Shown: piece by piece, positions 1-5,218 of the stretch
Position numbering within the stretch: the stretch's first letter is position 1
How the letters are laid out: each line of letters opens with the position of its first letter
DNA from: Aminidesulfovibrio sp040307135
GTDB lineage: Bacteria; Desulfobacterota; Desulfovibrionia; Desulfovibrionales; Desulfovibrionaceae
Length of the DNA: 5,241 nt
Direction of reading: 5' to 3'
Assembly (NCBI GenBank): GCA_040307135.1
Contig: JAWRKD010000113.1
Location: forward strand, 1 to 5,241
Translations under genes and position numbers: made by a program
The notes under the pieces: model-generated
Told to the model about the DNA's origin: nothing
Seen by the model: the letters and a program-made list of their open reading frames with translations, nothing else
Databases searched by the model: none

Positions 1-43
1 GCCCGGGGTGACGCGGTCCGGCCTTCCGCCGTCCCTGCGGCGA

Positions 44-60
44 TGCGGCAGCATGCCGCA
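44..60. repeat. Perfect 7-bp inverted repeat (hairpin)
   Basis: TGCGGCA at 44-50 and its exact reverse complement TGCCGCA at 54-60 are separated by the 3-base loop GCA. The stem is GC-rich and could fold on either strand. No run of T follows on either strand, so it is not a classical intrinsic terminator. It could be a remnant of upstream 3' structure, a protein site, or chance in GC-rich DNA. Confidence 0.45.
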
Positions 61-236
61 AAGACAGAAGATCGCCCTGCCTTGCCGGGCGGCCCCGCCT
101 GCCCCGCCTTGATTTCAACCGTGCCCATCCTGGTCTGAACCTGGCCGCCTTGTTGCGACGCAGGGCAGGCCGCCGCTTGCTTTTCCGCAACCTTCTGTCC
201 GAAGGCTGCACCAGCCATGAATTCTTGGTGACGGCG

Positions 237-325
237 TTAGAATCTGGCCCGTTTCGGCTTTCATTTCTTTGGGATTTCAGCTATGCCCTAAAAAATGTCT
301 AAATAATGTCGGGAATAAATCGCAT
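237..325 (+). promoter_or_regulatory. AT-rich island, probable promoter/operator region of the pilus operon
   Basis: This is the only AT-rich stretch in an otherwise GC-rich window and it lies upstream of the first operon gene. Sigma-70-like -10 candidates include TAGAAT (238-243) and AATAAT (302-307), each one base off TATAAT. Neither has a convincing -35 hexamer at 16-18 bp. A TGGC element at 245 resembles a sigma-54 -24 box, but its GC partner is 9 bases rather than 10 from the GG. The position and composition argue for a promoter; I cannot name the sigma factor or the start site. Confidence 0.4.
289..310 (+). repeat. Tandem 11-bp direct repeat, possible operator
   Basis: TAAAAAATGTC (289-299) is followed immediately by TAAATAATGTC (300-310). 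The two units differ at one base. The 11-bp period is about one helical turn, so a protein reading each unit would sit on the same DNA face. The repeat lies in the AT-rich island and overlaps the AATAAT -10-like hexamer. A regulator-binding role is inference; two units of AT-rich sequence could also arise by slippage. Confidence 0.5.
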
Positions 326-362
326 GAGCAGGTCCTGCAGGCGCACGCAGCAGGGGCGGGAG

Positions 363-376
363 CCCGGGGTCCCGGG
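363..376. repeat. GC-rich hairpin in the leader
   Basis: CCCGG at 363-367 pairs with CCGGG at 372-376 around a 4-base loop. The 10-base palindrome GTCCCGGGAC lies at 369-378. The element is in the untranslated leader if transcription begins in the AT-rich island. No T-tract follows. A near-copy of the core, with one mismatch in GCCCGGGG(T/A)CCC, occurs at 452-463. Confidence 0.4.
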
Positions 377-444
377 ACAGGGCAACCCGCTTATTTCCCT
401 GCCGAATCACCGACACAGATTGCCGATTTTCAGCCACGGGCAGA

Positions 445-459
445 CCCCGCGGCCCGGGG
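445..459. repeat. GC-rich hairpin upstream of the first gene
   Basis: CCCCG (445-449) and CGGGG (455-459) can pair around a 5-base loop. The hairpin sits about 36 bases before the ribosome site of the first gene, so it does not directly hide it. It may simply reflect the high GC content. Confidence 0.3.
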
Positions 460-481
460 ACCCTGGCGCGCGGGGAAGGAA

Positions 482-495
482 ACGCCGCATGGCGT
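482..495 (+). promoter_or_regulatory. Hairpin abutting the ribosome site, containing a two-codon mini-ORF
   Basis: ACGCC (482-486) and GGCGT (491-495) form a perfect 5-bp stem with tetraloop GCAT, ending one base before the ribosome site of the PilM-PilN gene. The loop contains an ATG (489) that reads ATG GCG TAG, ending at 497. An AAGGA element at 476-480 lies 8 bases before this ATG, a sound ribosome-site spacing. The layout could affect initiation at the downstream GTG, but nothing in the sequence proves this. Confidence 0.3.
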
Positions 496-501
496 AGAGG
501 A
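496..501 (+). promoter_or_regulatory. Ribosome-binding site supporting the GTG start at 508
   Basis: AGAGGA at 496-501 is 6 bases before GTG 508. Between the in-frame TGA at 325-327 and 508 there is no in-frame ATG, GTG or TTG, so 508 is the first usable start. The next in-frame ATG is at 598 (Met31), inside an Ala/Pro-rich stretch, with a purine run (GGGGGAGAG) too close to it. The GTG start is favoured. Confidence 0.7.
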
Positions 502-507
502 CGGCTG

Positions 508-2424
508 GTGAACAAACGGGACAGGATCGACTCCACCGAAGCCCTGCTTCAGGTCATCCGCGAAGGCGCGCCCGGCCCCGCGGAGACCGGGGGAGAGATG
601 CCTGTCCCGGCCGCTGGACCCGCCCCCGCAGCCCCGGCCGCCAAGTTCCGCAAGGTCCGCCCGCCCCGCGCCTCCCTCCGCTCGCTGCTCGGCTTCAACG
701 GCCTGCGCCGCGGCACGGCGCTGGGCGTGGACCTGCGCGAGGACAGCTTGGCCGTGATCCGCATGACCCGGGCCGCTCCGGTCAAGGTCCTGGACGCGGC
801 CCGCTTCCCGTATCCCGCCGGGCTCACCCCCGCCGCCCCCGAATTTCCGCCCTTCCTGGCCGCCTGTCTGCGCAAGTTCAACGGCGCCCTGGCCCAGGCC
901 CAGGTCTGGGCCTTTGTGCGCAGCAGCGATTTCGACATCCTGCCAGTGCTGGTGCCCAAGATGCCCCTGCGCCGGGTGGAGGAGAGCGCCTACTGGAAGC
1001 TCCAGAAGGAACAGAAGTTCTCGGACCAGGACCAGGTTCTGGATCTGCGCGTGCAGGGGCCGGTGAGCGACAAGGGCGTGGACAAGATCGAGGTCCTGGC
1101 CTGCCTGGCCCGGCGCGAGGAGGTCGAGGGCCTGCGCCGCATTTTCGCCCAGGCCGGGGTGGCTCTGGCCGGGATCACCACCATCCCGGGAGCGCACCAG
1201 AACGTGCTGCGCACCGCCCGCATCGCCGGGCCGGAGGAGGTGGCCGCCACCCTGCACATGGACGCCGGGTTCTCCTGCATCACCATCAGCTCCGGCCCTA
1301 AGCTCCTGTTCTGCCGGACCATCAAGTCCGGTGCCAACAGCATGGCCGAGGCCCTGCTGGAGAACCTTGGCAGCGCCGTGGAGGTCCAGTCCCTGGACCT
1401 GGCCGCGGCCCGGCGGCTGGTGGCGGCGAAACTCCTGGGACTGCCCGAGGCAGAAGGCCAGCCCGGGGCGGACCTGGACCCCGAGGCCGTGTTCGGGATT
1501 GTGGAGCCGGCCATGGAGCGTCTGGTGCGCCAGGCCGAGCGGACCCTGGAGTATTTTTTCGCCAACTTCGGCAAGCGCGTGGAGCACCTGTATTTCTCCG
1601 GCGAGATGTTCGCCTGCGCCCAGGTCCGCAACTTCATGGCCGGGCAGCTCGGGCTGCGTGAGGAGATATTCGATCCCCTGGCCGGGATCCCGGGCCTGGA
1701 CCGCTTTGGTCTGGCCGCGGAGCGGGATCGCCTGGACATGGCCCAGGCCGCGGCCCTGGCCGCCTCGGACCAGGGCTATACCCTGAACCTCCTGCACAAC
1801 TACCGCCGCCGCAAGGCCGCCAACCGGCGCAAACGCCTGGGCGACCTGCTGGCTGCGGCAGCGGCCCTGCTCATGGTCCTGGCCGGGGGCGCCTATTTCC
1901 TGACCGAGGCCCAGGTGCGCTGGCGCACGGCCGAGCTGAACGGCCTGAAAAAGGAGCTGGAGCGCTACCAGCCGCCCCTGGACGCCACGCGGCTCATGAC
2001 CATGGCCGGGGAGGTTGTGCGCAAGCGCACCGAGTTCAAGGAGGCCGCGGAGCGCCTGGAGACCCTGGCGGTGGTGGCCGAGCTGGCCGGGGTGTTGCCG
2101 GAGAACGTGAAGATTCTGAACCTGACCCTGGACTTCGGCAAGGAACCGGTCCAGGAGGCGGCCCCGGCCAAGGGCGCCAAGCCCGCGGCCAAGGCCGCCC
2201 CGGCCGCCGAGGCCAGACCCGCCGGGGACTCGGCGCGGATCATGGTGGTGGACGCCATGATCCTGGGCGATCCCGGGGAGTTCGACACCACCCTGTCGCG
2301 CTTCCTCATCGACCTGGACGCCTCGCCGCTGTTCGGCACCCCGGTGATCCACAGCAACGCGGTGCAGGATTTCGTGCCGGCCGGCAAGGTCATGCACGTG
2401 GTCCTGCACATCAGCCTGGGATAG
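508..2424 (+). CDS. pilM/pilN: PilM-PilN fusion (GspL-like) inner-membrane platform protein of a type IV pilus/secretion machine
   Basis: The 638-residue protein joins the cytoplasmic actin-like PilM fold to the bitopic PilN. Residues 1-68 are an Ala/Pro/Arg-rich extension, probably disordered. The PilM-like domain (about 69-422) has a phosphate-1-type strand at 73-86 (GVDLREDS...), a D-x-G at 252-254 (MDAGFS) and an adenosine-type LYFSGE at 361-366. LNLL at 426-429 followed by many Arg/Lys matches the PilN N-terminal docking motif (canonical INLLP). A membrane helix lies at about 447-465, a probable coiled coil at about 467-525, and a periplasmic ferredoxin-like PilN domain at about 526-636, interrupted by an Ala/Pro/Lys-rich insert (549-573). 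In T4P, PilM and PilN are separate chains; T2SS GspL has this fused plan. The protein should couple cytoplasmic motor components to the periplasmic PilO/PilP/secretin assembly. It is first in the operon, with pilO 4 bases downstream. Residues normally contacting nucleotide are altered, so ATP binding is doubtful. T2SS GspL is the main alternative name. Confidence 0.93.
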   Translation: MNKRDRIDSTEALLQVIREGAPGPAETGGEMPVPAAGPAPAAPAAKFRKVRPPRASLRSLLGFNGLRRGTALGVDLREDSLAVIRMTRAAPVKVLDAARFPYPAGLTPAAPEFPPFLAACLRKFNGALAQAQVWAFVRSSDFDILPVLVPKMPLRRVEESAYWKLQKEQKFSDQDQVLDLRVQGPVSDKGVDKIEVLACLARREEVEGLRRIFAQAGVALAGITTIPGAHQNVLRTARIAGPEEVAATLHMDAGFSCITISSGPKLLFCRTIKSGANSMAEALLENLGSAVEVQSLDLAAARRLVAAKLLGLPEAEGQPGADLDPEAVFGIVEPAMERLVRQAERTLEYFFANFGKRVEHLYFSGEMFACAQVRNFMAGQLGLREEIFDPLAGIPGLDRFGLAAERDRLDMAQAAALAASDQGYTLNLLHNYRRRKAANRRKRLGDLLAAAAALLMVLAGGAYFLTEAQVRWRTAELNGLKKELERYQPPLDATRLMTMAGEVVRKRTEFKEAAERLETLAVVAELAGVLPENVKILNLTLDFGKEPVQEAAPAKGAKPAAKAAPAAEARPAGDSARIMVVDAMILGDPGEFDTTLSRFLIDLDASPLFGTPVIHSNAVQDFVPAGKVMHVVLHISLG

Positions 2425-2428
2425 CCAG

Positions 2429-2974
2429 ATGGCCGTGACGCTGCGCTGGAACATGACCGACGACGATCGACGCCTGATCTTCAAGGCCGTGCTGACCCTG
2501 GTCCTGTTCGCGGCCCTGGCCGCGGCGCTGGTGCTGCCCGCCCGGCGCCGCCTGGCCGAGGTGGATGCGGACATCGCCCGGACGCGCGGCGAGATCGCCC
2601 GCCAGCAGGCCCTGCTGCCGGTGCTGCTCAAGCTGCAGCAGGCCAAAAGCAAGGAGGACGCCGGGAGCTTCGGCTTTCCGGCGCGTGCGCCCTTGGCCCG
2701 GACCCAGCTGCAAAACCTGCCGGGCATGGTCCAGAAGGTGGCCGAGTCCGCGGGGCTCACGGTCCTGGAGCTGAACCTGGACGCGGCCTCGGTTCTGGCC
2801 GAGCGCAACCGCATCCAGGTCCAGGGGGTGTTTTCCGGGAGTTTGAGCCAGTTCCGGATATTCTTCGTGGCGTTGCAGAACGAGCCCAGCCTGAACAGGG
2901 TGGAAAAAGTCGAGGTGCGGGCCGTGTCCGGGGGGTTGGAGTTTTACATGCAGATGCGCTTTGCGCTGGCCTGA
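2429..2974 (+). CDS. pilO: PilO-like (GspM-like) inner-membrane alignment protein
   Basis: The 181-residue bitopic protein has a short charged cytoplasmic N-terminus (RWNMTDDDRR), one membrane helix at about 17-36, a predicted coiled coil at about 38-72, and a C-terminal alpha/beta region (about 93-181) with the layout of the PilO/GspM ferredoxin-like fold (NLPGMVQKVAESAGL, then alternating strands ending in EFYMQMRFAL). In known systems PilO pairs with PilN through coiled coil and periplasmic domain and helps position PilP and the secretin. The assignment rests on size, topology and position after the PilN part and before the PilP-like gene. The start at 2429 is 4 bases after the previous stop with only a weak GGGA upstream, so translation is probably coupled. 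An in-frame ATG at 2453 (Met9) is a possible alternative that would keep the membrane helix. It is on the short side for a PilO. Confidence 0.87.
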   Translation: MAVTLRWNMTDDDRRLIFKAVLTLVLFAALAAALVLPARRRLAEVDADIARTRGEIARQQALLPVLLKLQQAKSKEDAGSFGFPARAPLARTQLQNLPGMVQKVAESAGLTVLELNLDAASVLAERNRIQVQGVFSGSLSQFRIFFVALQNEPSLNRVEKVEVRAVSGGLEFYMQMRFALA

Positions 2975-2977
2975 GCC

Positions 2978-2984
2978 GGGGTGA
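2978..2984 (+). promoter_or_regulatory. Ribosome-binding site deciding a TTG start at 2988
   Basis: GGGGTGA at 2978-2984 matches the GGTGA part of the extended Shine-Dalgarno consensus, and its aligned distance to TTG 2988 is normal although only 3 bases separate them. An in-frame TGA at 2982-2984 excludes any earlier start. The next in-frame ATG (3027, Met14) would cut the membrane helix in half, so TTG is the better start. Confidence 0.7.
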
Positions 2985-2987
2985 CCG

Positions 2988-3518
2988 TTGGCACTGCCCA
3001 AGCGTCAGGTCATCCTGGTGGCGTTCATGATCGCCAGCGTGGGATATGGAGCCTTTGAGCTGTTCGGCGGACGGCCGGGCGGCAAGGACGCCGCGCCCGT
3101 GCGGGCGGTGGAGACCCAGGAAGCGTCCAAGACCGCGGAGATGATCAACCAGATGCTGGACAAGGCGCCCATGAGCGAGAGCGAGCAGTACCGCGTGGAA
3201 CTCCTGCGCCGGGAGACGCTGGTCTCCCCGTTCTACGCCGCGGACACGGAATTCTACTTCCCGGGCGCGGGCCAGGCTGCGGCGGGCGAAAGCCTGCTCT
3301 ACAAGGGCTACGTCAAGGTGGGGGACAAGGTCCTGGCCGTGATCAACGGCGTGGAATACGCCGTGGGCGAGGAGGTCGAGACCACCGGCTACGTGGTGGC
3401 CTCCATCCAGCAGAACTACGTGGAGTTGTCCCGCGGGGAGGGCGACGAGCGGGGGCGGCGCAAGTTGCCGCTCACCGAGGACGCCCTCAAGCCCGTGGAC
3501 GTGAAGGTAGGCAGGTAG
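2988..3518 (+). CDS. pilP: PilP/GspC-like bitopic protein linking the inner-membrane complex to the secretin
   Basis: The 176-residue protein has the basic start LPKRQ, a single membrane helix at about 8-26 (VILVAFMIASVGYGAFELF), a probably flexible charged linker (about 27-100), and a small C-terminal beta domain (about 103-162). That domain includes LLYKGYVKVGDKVLAVINGV, then YAVGEEV and a strand ending in YVELSR. This is the pattern of the PilP/GspC homology-region fold: a KG-turn strand, a meander around a GVEY-type turn, then V-G-E-x-V and a terminal L-x-R strand. PilP and GspC contact the N0 domain of the secretin. Canonical PilP is a lipoprotein, but there is no lipobox cysteine here, so the anchor is GspC-like. 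The gene sits between pilO and the secretin gene, 13 bases after the former and 2 before the latter. The TTG start may keep its dose low. The family call is from fold pattern and context, so it is less certain than the secretin call. Confidence 0.82.
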   Translation: MALPKRQVILVAFMIASVGYGAFELFGGRPGGKDAAPVRAVETQEASKTAEMINQMLDKAPMSESEQYRVELLRRETLVSPFYAADTEFYFPGAGQAAAGESLLYKGYVKVGDKVLAVINGVEYAVGEEVETTGYVVASIQQNYVELSRGEGDERGRRKLPLTEDALKPVDVKVGR

Positions 3519-3520
3519 GC

Positions 3521-5218
3521 ATGGCACGCATCCTCCTTCGGCACGCGCTCCGGGTCGCCTTCCTGGGGCTCCTGCTGTTCGCCGCGTCCTGCGCCGAGAA
3601 GAAGGCGCAGGAGACCGATCCGGCCATGGACAAGTACAAGGTCATGTCCGAGCAGGCCCAGGGCCACTCCGTCCCCAAGACCGCGGCCCAGTACCCGGAC
3701 CGCCTGGAAGAGGTGCACCGCCAGCAGATCGTGACCCAGCCCACCGAGGAGTCCGAGCGGCCCCTGCCGCACATGAAGGTCTCCCTGCGCATGCACGACG
3801 CCGACGTGGTGGCCGTGATCCAGGCCCTGGGCCGGGCCGCGCGCCAGAGCATCGTGGTCAGCCCAAAGGTCGAGGGCACGGTGAGCGTGAACATCCAGGA
3901 CATGCCCTGGGACAGCGTGTTCCGCGGCGTGCTCCGCTCCAACAAGCTGGCCTTCGCCTGGGAGGGCGAGATCATCCGGGTCATGACCCTGGAGGATATG
4001 GACGCCGACCTCCAGTACGACGTGCTGCGCAAGAAGCGCCGCACCGAGCAGATGGCCATGGAGAAGACCGCGCCGCTCACCACCAGCGTGATCAAGGTCA
4101 AGTTCGCGGACGTGAAGACCATGAAGGAGGGCCTGGAGAAGTTCCTGGCCAAGGACGCCGACGGCAAGACCATCGGCTCCATCGACGTGGACACCTTCAC
4201 CAACTCGGTCATCGTGCAGACCCTGGCCGGGGACCAGGACAAGTTCCTGCGCCTGGTGGAGAACCTGGACCGGCCCCGTTCCCAGATCAAGCTCAAGGCC
4301 CACATCGTGGAGACCACTCAGGACACGGCCCGCGGCCTGGGCTTCCAGTGGGGCGGCGGCTATTCCGGAAGCGTGGGCAAGAACGAGAACCTCTGGGTCG
4401 TGCCCGGCGGCTCCAGCACCACCACCACGGACCCGCGTTCGGGCGGGGCCACCTATGATCTGCACACGGGCCTCTCCGGCCTGGGCTACGGCCTGGACTT
4501 CGTGCCGGACGGCTTCCCCAAACAGGGCGACAGCGGCGGCACGGCCCTGGGCCTCATGCTCGGCGAGATCGGCGGGAACATCCTGGAGGTCCAGCTCAAG
4601 GCCCTGCAGGACGAGGGCAAGCTGAACATCATCTCCAGCCCCTCCATCACCACCCTGGACAACCAGAAGGCCTACACCGAAAGCGGCGAGCGCGTGCCCT
4701 ACCAGACCATCGAGGGCACGGGCGCGGACAAGACCGTGTCCGTGGAGTTCCAGGACGTGGTCCTGCGCCTGGAGATCACCCCGCACATCATCGACAAGCA
4801 GTTCCTCAAGATGACCCTGCTCATCAAGAAGGACGAGGTGGACTCCACCCGCGAGGTGTCCGGCAACCCGTACATCATCAAGAAGCAGACCGAGACCACG
4901 CTCATCGCCCGCAACGGCGAGACCGTGGTCATCTCCGGCCTGACCAAGCAGAACACCTCGAAAACCAGCTCGGGCGTGCCCGGGCTCAAGGACGTGCCCG
5001 GCGCGGGCCTGCTCTTCGGCAGCAAGTCCAACAGCGAGACCCTGACCGAGTACCTCATCTTCATCACCCCGGAGATCCTGCCCGAGTGGCTGCCGGGCGA
5101 GGTCCAGAAGACCTTCGGCGAGATCGAGAAGGATCTGGAGGCCAAGCGCCAGCGCGAGGAGGCGGCCGCCGCCGGGACCGCGGCCCAGGCCCCCGCCGGA
5201 CAGGAGGTTGCGCAATGA
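3521..5218 (+). CDS. pilQ: Outer-membrane secretin, lipoprotein, PilQ/MshL class
   Basis: The 565-residue protein starts with a signal peptide (MARILLRHALRVAFLGLLLF) and a lipobox AAS-C with Cys24; Ala25 at +2 suits outer-membrane sorting. A linker (25-83) precedes an N0/STN domain (about 84-157, VSPKVEGTVSVNIQDMPWD), an N1 domain (about 187-252, ending NLDRPRSQI) and the secretin barrel (about 253-520). Barrel signatures include IVETTQDTARGLGFQWGG, LQDEGKLNIISSPSITTLDN, VPYQTIEGTG, VEFQDVVLRLEITPHI and the C-terminal block SGVPGLKDVPGAGLLFGS followed by EYLIFITPEIL. Known secretins form multimeric channels for pilus fibres or secreted proteins. No AMIN domains are visible, unlike the long PilQ of Neisseria and Pseudomonas; a lipidated, AMIN-less secretin recalls MshL and type IVb BfpB-like proteins. 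Residues 291-340 form a Ser/Thr/Gly-rich insert and 521-565 a charged, then Ala-rich tail. The start at 3521 keeps the whole signal peptide. PilQ is preferred to MshL because the N1 and barrel-start motifs look PilQ-like; T2SS GspD is less likely because only one N1 repeat is seen. Confidence 0.95.
   Translation: MARILLRHALRVAFLGLLLFAASCAEKKAQETDPAMDKYKVMSEQAQGHSVPKTAAQYPDRLEEVHRQQIVTQPTEESERPLPHMKVSLRMHDADVVAVIQALGRAARQSIVVSPKVEGTVSVNIQDMPWDSVFRGVLRSNKLAFAWEGEIIRVMTLEDMDADLQYDVLRKKRRTEQMAMEKTAPLTTSVIKVKFADVKTMKEGLEKFLAKDADGKTIGSIDVDTFTNSVIVQTLAGDQDKFLRLVENLDRPRSQIKLKAHIVETTQDTARGLGFQWGGGYSGSVGKNENLWVVPGGSSTTTTDPRSGGATYDLHTGLSGLGYGLDFVPDGFPKQGDSGGTALGLMLGEIGGNILEVQLKALQDEGKLNIISSPSITTLDNQKAYTESGERVPYQTIEGTGADKTVSVEFQDVVLRLEITPHIIDKQFLKMTLLIKKDEVDSTREVSGNPYIIKKQTETTLIARNGETVVISGLTKQNTSKTSSGVPGLKDVPGAGLLFGSKSNSETLTEYLIFITPEILPEWLPGEVQKTFGEIEKDLEAKRQREEAAAAGTAAQAPAGQEVAQ
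5202..5207 (+). promoter_or_regulatory. Consensus ribosome-binding site for the next gene
   Basis: AGGAGG at 5202-5207 lies inside the last codons of the secretin gene, 7 bases before the ATG at 5215. It is the strongest ribosome site in the window and strongly supports the truncated downstream gene. Confidence 0.85.

Larger units (their letters stand above)
1..507. other. Upstream intergenic region and leader, no supported gene
   Basis: No reading frame here has the strong third-position G/C bias of the downstream genes. The region divides into a GC-rich part (about 1-236), an AT-rich island (about 237-325) and a GC-rich leader (about 326-507). The plus-strand frame starting at 9 stays open to a TAA near 300 but has no ATG start and no coding-like codon use. 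A minus-strand frame from an ATG at 218 runs off the left edge without a stop, but it has no good ribosome site. The island is the likely regulatory zone. The leader has several short GC hairpins, none followed by a T-tract, so I call no intrinsic terminator. The upstream neighbour is not visible. Confidence 0.7.

Noticed and set aside
73..91. Possible terminator hairpin CGCCC-loop-GGGCG
   Set aside because: It has a 5-bp stem with a 9-base loop and no T-tract; expected by chance in GC-rich sequence.
204..216. Possible terminator hairpin GGCT-loop-AGCC
   Set aside because: The stem is only 4 bp with no following T-tract.
1..218. Open minus-strand frame from ATG at 218 running off the left edge (also an internal ATG at 128)
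   Set aside because: There is no convincing ribosome site, third positions are not strongly G/C, and the product (start MAGAAFGQKVAEKQ) is unrecognised. The stretch contains only one minus-strand stop triplet in any frame, so openness means little. A divergent gene cannot be excluded without more left-hand sequence.
245..258. Sigma-54-like promoter (TGGCCCG...GGC)
   Set aside because: The GG and GC elements are 9 rather than 10 bases apart and the -12 box lacks the TTGC form, so it does not meet the consensus.
269..511. Plus-strand frames of 80 and 63 codons in the leader (269-511 and 306-497)
   Set aside because: They have no good ribosome site, ordinary intergenic codon use and no protein motif. 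The longer ends inside the start of the fusion gene.
430..2814. A 794-codon open frame on the minus strand opposite the fusion and pilO genes
   Set aside because: Its product is His/Gly/Gln/Leu-rich low-complexity sequence with no recognisable fold. It mirrors a G/C-at-third-position gene on the plus strand, which removes stop codons from the antisense frame. The plus-strand genes have clear family motifs.
2757..3527. A 256-codon minus-strand frame across the pilO/pilP boundary
   Set aside because: It spans two well-supported plus-strand genes and gives His/Leu/Pro/Arg-rich sequence without motifs.
3416..5215. A 599-codon open frame on the minus strand opposite the secretin gene
   Set aside because: Same cause: a Gly/Leu/His/Val-rich antisense shadow of a high-GC gene with unmistakable secretin motifs on the plus strand.
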